NCBI RefSeq assembly: GCF_030345095.1
Contig: NZ_CP128360.1
Coordinates: 5,332,001-5,396,000 of the forward strand
Direction: 5' to 3'
DNA from: Solwaraspora sp. WMMA2056
GTDB taxonomy: Bacteria > Actinomycetota > Actinomycetes > Mycobacteriales > Micromonosporaceae
DNA: 64,000 bases
A program made the position numbers and the translations under genes. Position 1 is the first letter of the stretch. Each line of letters opens with the position of its first letter. Below the pieces are notes generated by a model. The model saw only the letters and a program-made list of their open reading frames with translations. It was not told the DNA's origin and did not search any database. This document shows positions 1 through 8,837 of this stretch, in pieces.

Positions 1-1
1 C

Positions 2-298
2 GGCGGCTACCACGCGCACGTCGACCTGACCCGGGCCGGCTGGACGGTGATCGCGCTGATCCGGATGTCCTGCTACGGGTCGCACTGCATCCTGCGGGAC
101 CCGCAGGTGCCGACCTGGCCGGAGATCCGGGAGATCCACCGGATCACCGGCGACGCCTGCTCGATGCTGAAGGTGGCGGCGGCGTCGATGGACGCCTTCG
201 AGGACGTCATCGACCGGCTCGCCCCGTACGGCCAGCCGTCCAGCACGATGGTGCTCTCCACTCCGCTGGACTGGCGACCGGTCACCGCCGCCGACTGA
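2..298 (+). CDS. Lrp/AsnC family transcriptional regulator, C-terminal part (5' truncated by window)
   Basis: Only the last 98 codons lie in the window; the N-terminal winged helix-turn-helix is off the left edge. What remains reads as a RAM (Lrp/AsnC ligand-binding) domain: a beta strand, then 'WPEIREIHRITGDACSMLKV', which matches the family pattern of an intersubunit strand followed by the conserved G-D turn, a helix around 'MDAFEDVIDRL', and a final strand 'SSTMVLSTPL'. Such domains form dimers and octamers and bind amino acids to modulate DNA binding by the missing N-terminal domain. No target can be read from the sequence. The next gene starts about 110 bases downstream with its own ribosome site, so it need not be co-transcribed. 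Confidence 0.8.
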   Translation, partial: GGYHAHVDLTRAGWTVIALIRMSCYGSHCILRDPQVPTWPEIREIHRITGDACSMLKVAAASMDAFEDVIDRLAPYGQPSSTMVLSTPLDWRPVTAAD

Positions 299-406
299 CT
301 CAGCACCGCGTGACAGTCGACTGGACGTCGACAGAGCCGCGATTCTGTCAATTCTCGCCAGAAACTGCGGTATGGTTGCGGGGTCATGCGCTAGGAGGCA
401 GGTGCT

Positions 407-1678
407 GTGCTGATCCGTTTCGAGGCGGCGAACTTCCGCTCGATCCTCGGACCGGTCGAGCTGTCGATGGTCGCCGTCGACCGGGACCGGCCGGCGGTGC
501 AGCGGGTCGACAGCATCGACGAGAGCCTCCTGCCGGTCGCCGCCATCTACGGTCCCAACGCCTCCGGCAAGTCCAACGTGGTTGCGGCTCTCACCTGGCT
601 GCGCGACGCGGTCGCCGACTCGCTGCGGTTCTGGGACGACGGGATTCCGGTCGAGCCGTTCGCGTTCGGCCACGGTCCACGGAGCCCATCGGAGTTCACC
701 GTCGAACTGATCCTCGGCGGGGTCCGCTTCGAGTACGTCGTCGAGCTGGACGCAGACGCGATCCGCTACGAAGGCCTGTTCCACTATCCGGAACGCAAGC
801 GGCGTCGGATCTTCGAACGCGAGGGTGACGAACTGACGCTGCAACGGGGCCTCGGCCACCTGTCGGGCACCCGTGAGCTGCTGACCAGTCGTACTCTCGC
901 CTTGTCAGCTGCCCGGCGGTTCCGCGAACCCCTCGTTTCCGGCCCCGCCGAGGAGTTGCTGAGCGTACAGACGTTGGAGCCGGGGCCGCGTCGCCGCCCA
1001 TTCGTCCGGCAGGCCCCTCATCTGGCGACCCGACACTGGTTCGAGGATGCCGCTGGGGCGCGCCAGGAAGTGCTGCCCGGGCTCGAGGACCTGCGTCCGG
1101 ACCGGGCTCAGGCCCTGGCGCTGCTGAGGATGGCCGACCTCGGCATCGAGGACGTGGTGATCGACGATGGCGCAGCAGCGTCCGGCCAGGACCCGCGATC
1201 CTCGACCCGGCGACGACGAATCCGGCTGCTGCACCGTACGGGCGACGAAGCGGTCCCCTTGGACTTCGGCGCCGAATCGGAGGGGACCCGCACCTGGTTC
1301 CAGCTGATCGGCCCGGTGCTGACCGCGTTGAAGGCCGGTTCCCTGCTGCTGTTCGACGAACTGGACGCCAGCCTGCATCCGACGCTGTCCATGCAGCTCA
1401 TCCGGCTGTTCACCGACCCCGCGACGAACCCCTCGGGGGCACAGCTGATCTTCACCTCGCACGACACCAGCCTGCTCAATCATCTGAACCGGGACGAGGT
1501 CTGGCTGACCGAGAAGGCAGTCGACGGCGCGACCCGCCTCGGCGCGCTGGCCGAGTTCGCCGGCGAACGCGTGCGCCGGTCGCAGAACCTGGAGAAGGCG
1601 TACCTGCACGGACGGTTCGGCGCGCTACCCGACGTCGACCGCACCGAGATCCTGCGGGCACTCGGACTGATCGGCTGA
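407..1678 (+). CDS. AAA15 family ATPase of an RloA/AbiLi-like defence pair
   Basis: 423 residues, GTG start with AGGAGG at 394-399. The N-terminus 'MLIRFEAANFRSILG' is the SMC/RecF-like opening of AAA15 ATPases. The Walker A loop GPNASGKS is at residues 49-56. An ABC-ATPase-type Walker B, 'LLLFDELDASLHP', lies near residue 315, followed by a switch histidine in 'FTSHDTSLLN'. The long insertion between them is the dimerisation region typical of OLD/RloA proteins. Three bases separate it from the RloB gene, so the two are one operon. In AbiL, PARIS and related systems such an ATPase senses a phage trigger and holds or releases a Toprim-like effector. The defence role here is inferred from the pair, not shown. 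Confidence 0.85.
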   Translation: MLIRFEAANFRSILGPVELSMVAVDRDRPAVQRVDSIDESLLPVAAIYGPNASGKSNVVAALTWLRDAVADSLRFWDDGIPVEPFAFGHGPRSPSEFTVELILGGVRFEYVVELDADAIRYEGLFHYPERKRRRIFEREGDELTLQRGLGHLSGTRELLTSRTLALSAARRFREPLVSGPAEELLSVQTLEPGPRRRPFVRQAPHLATRHWFEDAAGARQEVLPGLEDLRPDRAQALALLRMADLGIEDVVIDDGAAASGQDPRSSTRRRRIRLLHRTGDEAVPLDFGAESEGTRTWFQLIGPVLTALKAGSLLLFDELDASLHPTLSMQLIRLFTDPATNPSGAQLIFTSHDTSLLNHLNRDEVWLTEKAVDGATRLGALAEFAGERVRRSQNLEKAYLHGRFGALPDVDRTEILRALGLIG

Positions 1679-1681
1679 CCG

Positions 1682-2308
1682 GTGACACCGAGACGGACGC
1701 GGGCCAAGGACCTGCGACGGCGGACCGCGACCCGCCCCGAGCGCAGAACGATCGTCATCTTCTGCGAGGGTGAGGCATCGGAGCCGGACTACCTGAACGC
1801 GCTCCGGCGGCTCCCCCACATCAGGGACAGCACCGCGATCAACATCGATATCGACCCGGACCAGGGGGTCCCGTTGACCCTGGTCAACCGGGCGATCGAG
1901 CGCAGCGCGGACGACGAGGTCGACGAGTGCTGGTGCGTGTTCGACGTCGAATGGCCCCGGCACCATCCGCACCTCGACCGGGCCATCCGGCTGGCAGCCG
2001 AACACGGCATCCGACTGGCGGTCAGCAACCCGTGCTTCGAGCTGTGGCTGATTCTGCACTTTCAGGATCAGACCGCGTTCCTCACCACCGCCGAGGCGCA
2101 ACGACTGAGCCGCAAACTTGACGGCCGTACCGGCAAGCGGATCGACCCGACGCGCTACCTGCAGCAACGGCAGGCGGCGGCACGACGCGCCGCGCTGCTC
2201 GGGCGGCGGCACGACCGGAATCAGGCGACGTTCCCCAACGACAACCCCTCGTCGGGCATGTATGAACTGCTGAGGGCGGTCGAGCCGACCGCGAGCGGAT
2301 CAGTGTGA
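1682..2308 (+). CDS. RloB / AbiLii family protein (Toprim-like effector)
   Basis: 208 residues starting at GTG three bases after the ATPase stop, so probably translationally coupled. The N-terminal stretch is very basic and leads into 'IVIFCEGEASEPDY', the family signature in which the glutamate sits where a Toprim metal ligand would be. 'CWCVFDVEW' near residue 85 gives the second acidic motif and 'NPCFELWLILHF' near residue 118 is the most conserved RloB segment. The length matches the usual 200-230 residues. In AbiL and other AAA15 partnerships this protein is the likely nuclease or RNase effector. RloB proteins were first noticed beside type I restriction genes, but no restriction subunits are seen here. 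Confidence 0.85.
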   Translation: MTPRRTRAKDLRRRTATRPERRTIVIFCEGEASEPDYLNALRRLPHIRDSTAINIDIDPDQGVPLTLVNRAIERSADDEVDECWCVFDVEWPRHHPHLDRAIRLAAEHGIRLAVSNPCFELWLILHFQDQTAFLTTAEAQRLSRKLDGRTGKRIDPTRYLQQRQAAARRAALLGRRHDRNQATFPNDNPSSGMYELLRAVEPTASGSV

Positions 2309-2334
2309 ACGAACGTCCTGGATCGGAGGCGACC

Positions 2335-3489
2335 GTGACGACAGCGCGGCAGGGGCCCTGGGTGCCGCTGGACCGGGCCCGGCAGCGGACCAGCATCAAG
2401 TGGCGGATGTATCCGCCGGACGTGCTGCCGGTGTGGGTGGCGGAGATGGACGTCGACCCGGCCGGGCCGATCGTCGAGGCGATCGACGCCGCGGTCCGCG
2501 CCGGTGACCTCGGGTACGCCACCGGGGCCGGCTACGCCGAGGCGGTCGCCGGGTTCGCGGCGACCCGCTGGGGCTGGGACGGCCTGCACCCGGCGCGCAC
2601 GGCGATCGTGCCGGACGTGATGCTCGGCGCGGTCGAGATGCTGAAGCTGGTGACCGGGCCGGGCGACACCGTCGTGGTCAACCCGCCGGTGTACCCGCCG
2701 TTCTACGGGTTCCTGCGCAACCTCGACCGGCCGGTGCGGGAGGCTCCGCTCGGGTCGGACGGTCGGCTCGACCTCGACGTGCTGGCCGAGGCGTTCACCG
2801 CCGCCCGCGCGGGCGGCCGCCGGGCGGCGTACCTGCTGTGCAGCCCGCACAACCCGACGGGGACGGTGCACACCGCCGCCGAGCTGGCGGCCGTCGCCGA
2901 CCTGGCCGCCCGGCACGGGGTGCGGGTGGTGGTCGACGAGATCCACGCGCCGATGACCGCCTCCGGCGTGACGTTCGTGCCGTACCTGTCGGTGCCCGGC
3001 ACCGACGACGGCCTGACGCTGATCTCCGGTTCGAAGGGCTGGAACCTCGCCGGGCTCAAGGCCGCCCTCGCGGTCGCCGGGCCGGCCGCCGCCACCGACC
3101 TGGCCCGGCTGCCGCAGGAGGTCGGCCACGGGGTCAACCACCTCGGGGTCATCGCCCACACGGCGGCGTTCCGCGACGGCGGCGACTGGCTGGACACCGT
3201 ACGGGCGGCGGTGGACGCCAACCGGCGGCTGCTCGCCGACCTGCTGACGGCCCACCTGCCGCAGGTGCGGTACGCACCGGGTCAGGCGACGTTCCTGGCC
3301 TGGCTGGACTGTCGTGGCCTCGGGCTCGGTGGAGATCCGGCGGCGGTGTTCCTCGACCGGGGGCGGGTGGCGCTCAGCTCGGGCATGGACTTCGGTGCCG
3401 GCGGCACCGGCCACGCCCGGTTCAACCTGGCCGCCGCCCCCGACACGATCGCCGAGGCGGTACGCCGGATGGCGGCGGCCGTCGGCTGA
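2335..3489 (+). CDS. PLP-dependent aminotransferase-fold C-S lyase (MalY/PatB type)
   Basis: 384 residues from GTG 2335, chosen because CGGAGG at 2324-2329 is well spaced before it; an in-frame GTG at 2305 that overlaps the rloB stop would add ten residues. Fold type I PLP enzyme: 'PVWVAEMD' near the N-terminus is the MalY/PatB signature, 'CSPHNPTG' binds the cofactor carboxylate, 'VVVDEIHAPM' supplies the pyridine-contacting aspartate and 'SGSKGWNLAGLK' carries the Schiff-base lysine. The family cleaves cystathionine or cysteine S-conjugates to thiol, pyruvate and ammonia in the cytosol. It could serve methionine metabolism or S-conjugate breakdown; no neighbour decides which. It meets the next gene tail to tail with one base between them. 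Confidence 0.85.
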   Translation: MTTARQGPWVPLDRARQRTSIKWRMYPPDVLPVWVAEMDVDPAGPIVEAIDAAVRAGDLGYATGAGYAEAVAGFAATRWGWDGLHPARTAIVPDVMLGAVEMLKLVTGPGDTVVVNPPVYPPFYGFLRNLDRPVREAPLGSDGRLDLDVLAEAFTAARAGGRRAAYLLCSPHNPTGTVHTAAELAAVADLAARHGVRVVVDEIHAPMTASGVTFVPYLSVPGTDDGLTLISGSKGWNLAGLKAALAVAGPAAATDLARLPQEVGHGVNHLGVIAHTAAFRDGGDWLDTVRAAVDANRRLLADLLTAHLPQVRYAPGQATFLAWLDCRGLGLGGDPAAVFLDRGRVALSSGMDFGAGGTGHARFNLAAAPDTIAEAVRRMAAAVG

Positions 3490-3490
3490 G

Positions 3491-4300
3491 TCACCACGGT
3501 TCGGGGATGACCAGCGCGAGGCAGCGCTGGGTCCCGGAGGTGGGCTGGTAGCAGGCGGAGGCCTCCAGGTTGTAGGTGTGGTCGAAGCGGCTGAACGAGG
3601 CGGTGCCGCCGTTGGTGCAGGTGCCGCCGCTGGTGGTCGTGCCGCCGGTGACCCGGCCGGTGGCGCAGCCGGCCGACGTGGCGGTCTTCTGCACGGTGTT
3701 CAGCGAGGAGCGCTGGTCGAACGACTGGTGCGAGCCGTACCCGACCTGCGTGACGCCGGGGCGGGTCACCGTGTACTGGAACGCCGTCGACGTGTAGTAG
3801 GACCAGCTGGCCCCGGTGCCGACCGTCCGTAGCTGCGAGTCGCTCGCCGAGCCTGGAATGTGCAGGTAGAAGCCCTTGTCGTGGGTCGAGGTGCCCTGCA
3901 CCATCCGGTAGACGATGACCAGTAGTCCCTGGCTGTAGTTTCCGGTGCTGTAGTTCAGGCTGAGGCCGCTGCCGCAGATCGTCTGGTCGACGGGGTACCC
4001 GACGCCGTTGGCGTAGAGCATCACCCTCGCGCAGCGCCCGTCGTTGGCGGTGTCCTGGATGGTCCCGACCGTGTTCGAGGTGCCGGAGTAGTCGGTGGCG
4101 TAGCCGGTCAGGCTCACCCCGGGCAGGGTGCCGGCGTACTGGTAGGCGTTGGGATGGTAGTAGCTCCACGACGCCGACCAGCCGGTGCCCGAGGGCAGGG
4201 CCAAGGCGGGCGCGGCGGGCAGCAGCGCGGCGGCCACGGCGCCGACCAGCGCGGCCACCAGGGTCGCACCGATCGATCGTGGCCGGATTCGTTTCCTCAT
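3491..4300 (-). CDS. Secreted protein with two internal repeats, function unknown
   Basis: 269 residues. A basic start 'MRKRIRPRS', a hydrophobic segment and Ala-X-Ala near residue 34 form a Sec signal peptide. The mature part contains two copies of a roughly 110-residue unit. Each begins 'SWSYY', runs through 'QYxxTxPGVxxxGY' and a paired-cysteine region, and has a 'TVQ/TIQ' strand in the middle, so it is an internal duplication. Cysteines (about eight) probably form extracellular disulfides. GGGAGG lies just before the ATG. I do not recognise a named domain; the unit could be a small extracellular beta fold. It is divergent from the SGNH hydrolase, with about 170 bases between the starts. 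Confidence 0.7.
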   Translation of the reverse strand: MRKRIRPRSIGATLVAALVGAVAAALLPAAPALALPSGTGWSASWSYYHPNAYQYAGTLPGVSLTGYATDYSGTSNTVGTIQDTANDGRCARVMLYANGVGYPVDQTICGSGLSLNYSTGNYSQGLLVIVYRMVQGTSTHDKGFYLHIPGSASDSQLRTVGTGASWSYYTSTAFQYTVTRPGVTQVGYGSHQSFDQRSSLNTVQKTATSAGCATGRVTGGTTTSGGTCTNGGTASFSRFDHTYNLEASACYQPTSGTQRCLALVIPEPW

Positions 4301-4472
4301 TGGTCCTCCCGACAGTCGACGTGGACGGTCGCCGATGTCGACAACAGGGTGCCGCAGTCACGCCGCCGACCGTGCCGATCGGTCGTGAAGCGGACAGCGG
4401 TCCGTTCGGGGATTGATTAACAGCGATGGTCGACGCATCCTGCTGCTAATTCGGATTCCTGGGGAGGTAGCC

Positions 4473-5339
4473 GTGATCCTGAACCGTGCCAGACATCTCC
4501 GCCGTACCCTCACTCTGTCCGTCTCGGCCGCACTGCTGATCACCATCGCCGCAGCACCCGCCACCGCCAACGCAGCCGGCACGACCGGCGCCACGTCCGC
4601 CACCGACGACCGGCAGTACGTCGCGCTCGGCGACTCGTACTCTTCCGGAGTCGGCGCCAAGCCGTACATCGACGACGACTGCAAGCGGAGCACCCATTCG
4701 TACGCCGCCCAGTACGCCGCCGCGCACCCGACGATGTCGTTCGGCTTCGCGGCCTGCAGCGGCGCGACCACCGACGACGTGATCGCCCACCAGTTGGGCT
4801 TCCTCGGGCCGGACACCAGGCTGGTGACCATCACCGTCGGTGGCGACAACCTCGGCTTCACCTCCACCTTGGAGAAGTGCATCGACGCGCTGCACGACAG
4901 CACCTGCAAGGCCGCCGTGGACGCGGCCGTCGCGATCATCAACACGGCGCTGCCGGGCGACCTGAAGCAGGTGTACGGCGACATCCTCGCCAAAGCCCCG
5001 AACGCCAAGCTGGTGGTGCTGGGCTACGCGCAGCTGTTCGCCCCTGACTTCTGCTTCGAAGCGCCGCTGGATGAAAATCGGCGGGGCTGGATCAACGACG
5101 CGGCGGTGCAGCTCAACCAGGCCATCGAGAAGACCGCCAAGCCGTACGGGGTGTTCGTGCCGGTCGACGACCTGTTCGCCAAGCACCGGGTCTGCAGCGA
5201 CGTCCCGTGGCTCAACGGCGTCACCGCGCTCAAGGATGCGTTCCACCCGAACCTGGACGGCTACACCGACGGCTACCTGAAGGCGCTCGACGGGGCAGTC
5301 ACGCCGGCCGGTGCGCGGAACCGGATCGCCGCCGGTTAG
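4473..5339 (+). CDS. Secreted SGNH/GDSL hydrolase (esterase/lipase)
   Basis: 288 residues from GTG 4473, selected by GGGGAGG at 4461-4467; an upstream ATG at 4413 has no such site. A signal peptide ('LTLSVSAALLITIAAAPATANA') precedes the catalytic domain. Block I 'ALGDSYSSGVGA' holds the nucleophile Ser, block III is 'TVGGDNLGF' with the oxyanion Asn, and block V 'DAFHPNLDGY' provides the Asp-His pair. The arrangement and disulfide-rich loops resemble the secreted Streptomyces SGNH lipases. It probably hydrolyses esters of lipids or polysaccharides outside the cell. Its last 41 bases overlap the end of the convergent LtrA gene. Confidence 0.85.
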   Translation: MILNRARHLRRTLTLSVSAALLITIAAAPATANAAGTTGATSATDDRQYVALGDSYSSGVGAKPYIDDDCKRSTHSYAAQYAAAHPTMSFGFAACSGATTDDVIAHQLGFLGPDTRLVTITVGGDNLGFTSTLEKCIDALHDSTCKAAVDAAVAIINTALPGDLKQVYGDILAKAPNAKLVVLGYAQLFAPDFCFEAPLDENRRGWINDAAVQLNQAIEKTAKPYGVFVPVDDLFAKHRVCSDVPWLNGVTALKDAFHPNLDGYTDGYLKALDGAVTPAGARNRIAAG

Positions 5340-7755
5340 CCAGCGCCTCGGCCACCGCGAAGGTGACCCCGAAGCCGGCCAGCAACACGATGTTCCACAG
5401 CACGGGCAGCGGTGCGGTCACCGGCGCGAGTACGGCGACCAGGACCGCACCGCTGATCCGGTAGCCGCTGACCCGCCGCCAGACCCGCCACCAGAAGGCC
5501 TGGTTCGCGACGATGTACACGACCGGGCCGACGAAGAGCGCGTAGTGGCCGAGGGCGTGTGCGCGGGCGGTCACCAGACTGCCGTGCAGGATCAGGGTCT
5601 CGCGCAGGCCGAACGCGAACAGGATCAGCCCGGCGACCATCGGCAGGTGCAGGTAGGTGTAGGCGTCGCGGGCCAGTTTCGCTCGCTCCTCGCCCTGGGA
5701 GGCTTCCAGGGCGTCGTGGGCGAGGCCGGCGTCGGTGTGGAAGTAGGACCACCAGATGGTGCAGATCCCGACCGCCGCGGCCGTGAGGACCGCGACCAGC
5801 AGTACGGAGGTCGCCTCCTGCGCGGCGGAGAACCCGAGGGCGATGATGGTCTCACCGAAGGCGATCAGCATGATCAACGCGTACCGGTCGGTCCAGTGCC
5901 GGACGGTCCGGATCCGCCAGCTGCGTACCCCGGTCCGGTAGTTGCCGAAGATTTCGATCAGGACAGCGACCAGCCAGATCGCCGTGATGGTCACATCCGT
6001 GGGTCGATCGTCGGGCACGGCCAGGTCGAGCACGATGCTGCCGGCCAGCAGCGCCAGCGCCAGCCCGCTGGGCAGCGCACCCTCCAGAAGCACCGCCGGC
6101 AGTTCCGGCTGTTCCCGGGCGACATGCCGGATCAGCGCGGCATGGACGAGCCGACCGGCGATGTACGCGGTCACCACGACGCTGGCACCGGGCAGTCCCC
6201 CGGGAACCTGTTCGAATGTCTGCGGTAACGCGATTCCCAGCACCAGCGTCACCGCCATCACGCCGATCATCGCCAGGCGGACCGGGACGGTGTCGCGTCG
6301 GATCGCGTGGGTCACCCAGCAGAAACTTGCCCAGGCCCACCACAGCAGTGCCAGCAGGATCAGTCCCTGCAGCACCCCGAGCACCGAGTTCTCCCGCACC
6401 ATCAGGACGGTGACCTGGATGAACGCGAACACGAAGACCAGGTCGACGAGAAGTTCCTTCGGGGTGGCCCCGGTGATCTTGGCGGCTTCCTGGTCGGCCC
6501 GCTCGTGCAACCGCAGATGTCGCCGACGGAACACGGTGCGGTCGGCAACGATCATCGCGGCGGCTCCGACCAGGAGCAGCCCGAGCGAGGCCAGCGGCGG
6601 GGTGTGGGCGGCCAGCGGCAGAAGCACCAGCAGGAACACGATGCCGACGATCGGGCTGCGCCCGAGCATGCCGACGGCACGTCGCTGGAATGCGATCAGC
6701 CCGGCGAGGTAGACCATGACGCCACCGAACAACAGGACGGTGCTCGCGGCGCGCCAGGGATGGTCGGTGGTGCCGGTGGCCGAGGCGACGACGTGTTTCA
6801 GGCTGAGCGCGAGCACAATGAGCCCGCAGATCATCGGCAGGTGCAGGCCGCTGTAGGCGTCCCGGGCGATCCGCGACTGGTCGGATCGGGGCAGCCCCTG
6901 CATGGCGTGCTCGGCGACGACCTTGGCGACGTCGAAGTAGGTCCACCAGAGGACGGCGACCACGGCGATGCTCAGCGCCGCGCCGACCAGCAGTTGCCAG
7001 GTGATCGGCCGGTCACCGCTCAGGCCCTGGCTGATGCCGACGGAGATCACCGTTTCCCCGAGCGCGACGAGGACGACCAGGCCGTGCCGCTCGGCGAGGT
7101 GCCGGCTCGACACCACCTGTGCGTTGCCGCTGCTGACCACCCGCAGCGCGCTGAAGTTGATCACGACGACCAGGGCGAACATCGCGGTACGCACGTACCG
7201 GTCGTCTATCGGCAGGTCGAGTCGCGGCGGCAGCCAGACCGCGCAGGCCAGGATCAGTCCGGCCGGCAGGTAGGTCGCCCACGAGGCGATCACCGGGCGC
7301 CGGCCGGCGGGTCCCTGCGACCAGTGCAGGATGCTCAGTACCACCATGACGGCGTAGATGATCGTCAGGTAGCCGGTCGCGACGATCAGCGGCTCGATCA
7401 CGCCGCCCGACTCGGCGGTGAAGGTGCCGGGAATCGCGACGCCCATGATCAGCAACGTGGTGGCGATCCCGAACACGACAATCGGCATCAGGCCCTTGTC
7501 CGGGTAGACGACGTTGCCGAGCCAGGCGCAGGAGTTCCAGCAGTGCCACAGCATCAGCACCACGAGGATGCCCTCGACGACCCCCAGCCAGTGCAGCTGA
7601 CTCGCCATCAGGCTGGTGACCCGCAGGAAGGCGAACACGAAGAACAGGTCGATGAAGAGCTCCATCCAGCTCACATCGCCGGCGGTCCCCTCGGGGCGTA
7701 GGACGAGAAACCGTCGCCGCCGCAGCTCGGGCGGCGCCGGACCCCCGTCCGCCAT
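5299..7755 (-). CDS. Tandem low-temperature-requirement A (LtrA) membrane protein
   Basis: About 818 residues from ATG 7755 (a GTG at 7809 would add 18 residues; neither has an ideal ribosome site). The protein is two LtrA domains in a row, twice the usual length of about 400. Each half opens with the family signature: 'SWMELFIDLFFVFAFLRVT' near the start and 'PKELLVDLVFVFAFIQVT' near the middle. Each ends with matching membrane segments around 'SYFHTDAGLA' or 'TYFDVAKVVA'. Many predicted transmembrane helices run throughout. LtrA was named from Listeria growth at low temperature but its biochemistry is unknown. The duplication makes a single-chain pseudo-dimer likely. Confidence 0.85.
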   Translation of the reverse strand: MADGGPAPPELRRRRFLVLRPEGTAGDVSWMELFIDLFFVFAFLRVTSLMASQLHWLGVVEGILVVLMLWHCWNSCAWLGNVVYPDKGLMPIVVFGIATTLLIMGVAIPGTFTAESGGVIEPLIVATGYLTIIYAVMVVLSILHWSQGPAGRRPVIASWATYLPAGLILACAVWLPPRLDLPIDDRYVRTAMFALVVVINFSALRVVSSGNAQVVSSRHLAERHGLVVLVALGETVISVGISQGLSGDRPITWQLLVGAALSIAVVAVLWWTYFDVAKVVAEHAMQGLPRSDQSRIARDAYSGLHLPMICGLIVLALSLKHVVASATGTTDHPWRAASTVLLFGGVMVYLAGLIAFQRRAVGMLGRSPIVGIVFLLVLLPLAAHTPPLASLGLLLVGAAAMIVADRTVFRRRHLRLHERADQEAAKITGATPKELLVDLVFVFAFIQVTVLMVRENSVLGVLQGLILLALLWWAWASFCWVTHAIRRDTVPVRLAMIGVMAVTLVLGIALPQTFEQVPGGLPGASVVVTAYIAGRLVHAALIRHVAREQPELPAVLLEGALPSGLALALLAGSIVLDLAVPDDRPTDVTITAIWLVAVLIEIFGNYRTGVRSWRIRTVRHWTDRYALIMLIAFGETIIALGFSAAQEATSVLLVAVLTAAAVGICTIWWSYFHTDAGLAHDALEASQGEERAKLARDAYTYLHLPMVAGLILFAFGLRETLILHGSLVTARAHALGHYALFVGPVVYIVANQAFWWRVWRRVSGYRISGAVLVAVLAPVTAPLPVLWNIVLLAGFGVTFAVAEALANRRRSGSAHRPA

Positions 7756-7988
7756 GCCCCTACTGTGCCGACCGGGCCGGGCCGTGGCGGTCGGATCGGA
7801 AAAATTCACCCACCCGCGTCCGGGTCGGCGGTGGCCGCCGCGTCCAGTCGGCGTCCATTCATGATCCAGTGATAGTTGGGACGCTGACCAAACCCGCGAC
7901 CTGCGGGAAAACGTGTGTCCCGGCAGACATTGTCAACACAGTGGATGATCGTCCGGCCGGGACGGCCGTCGGCCAGAAGGGGAGATTG

Positions 7989-8762
7989 ATGAGACGCGTC
8001 CTGCTCCGCCGTACCGTTGCCGCCGTCGCGGCGGTCGTGGTCACCCTCCCACTGGGTGCCCGCCCCGTCCAGGCGTTCGACTTCACCGCGATCATCGGTG
8101 CCGCGAAGGCCGCCTACGAGCTGTACAAGGAGTACAAGGAAGGCCAGTCGCTGGACGACGCCACGGACAAGATCATCAAGACCATCAACGACGCCAGGAC
8201 CGACATCCTGGCCCAGGTCGACCGGCTGGCCACCGCGCCGGCGAAAGCCTGCGCCCGCAGCGCGATCATCGACTTCAACGACCTGCCGAACTTCAACCAG
8301 ACCACCGTGCAGGCGTACGCGCGGGACACCACCGCCTGCGTGACGCTCATCGACAGCCTGCTCGAGGTCGTCACCGACAAGGCCTCCGCCGACCAGCTCG
8401 GCTTCACCCTCAACACCGTCGGGCCGCTGGCCCTCACCGCCCGCGCGCACGCCGGCTTCAGCACCTCGTCACTGCTCGAGCAGGTCGTCGACAGCAACGA
8501 CACCGTGCTCAGCACCCTGAAGCCGACCTGCACGACTGCCATCAAGGGGCTCAACGGCATCCCGCAGAACGGCGCGGTCTACACCTGGGAGACCAGGTGC
8601 ACCGCCTACGACGGCAAGGTCGTCAGCACCAGCAAGCGCATCGCGTACCCGCCGACGACGAACCCGTACGACGTGCCCGGCACCACCGCCATCGTGATGC
8701 GCCACACCAGCCACGCCCAGGCCACCGCCGTACTGCCGGTCCTGCGGGCCACCCCCGCCTGA
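7989..8762 (+). CDS. Secreted protein of unknown function
   Basis: 257 residues from ATG 7989, with GGGGAGA at 7978-7984; a more distal in-frame ATG at 7869 lacks a ribosome site and would bury the signal peptide. Basic 'MRRVLLRRTV', a hydrophobic run and cleavage after 'ARPVQA' mark Sec export. The mature protein starts with an amphipathic helical stretch ('AAYELYKEYKEG') and contains few, probably paired cysteines ('KPTCTT', 'WETRCT'). No catalytic motif is visible and I do not recognise a family. A strong hairpin just after the stop separates it from the convergent phosphatase gene. Confidence 0.65.
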   Translation: MRRVLLRRTVAAVAAVVVTLPLGARPVQAFDFTAIIGAAKAAYELYKEYKEGQSLDDATDKIIKTINDARTDILAQVDRLATAPAKACARSAIIDFNDLPNFNQTTVQAYARDTTACVTLIDSLLEVVTDKASADQLGFTLNTVGPLALTARAHAGFSTSSLLEQVVDSNDTVLSTLKPTCTTAIKGLNGIPQNGAVYTWETRCTAYDGKVVSTSKRIAYPPTTNPYDVPGTTAIVMRHTSHAQATAVLPVLRATPA

Positions 8763-8790
8763 CCGCCGTCCGTCCGGCTCAGGTGACCGA

Positions 8791-8824
8791 CCGTGCCGCC
8801 CCGGCCATCGCCGGGGCGGCACGG
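8791..8824. terminator. Bidirectional hairpin terminator
   Basis: A 15-bp perfect GC stem (8791-8805 with 8810-8824) with a four-base loop, lying between the convergent stop codons at 8762 and 8838. It has no U-tract, as is common in high-GC actinobacteria. Confidence 0.7.
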
Positions 8825-8837
8825 GTCACGCCTGCGC

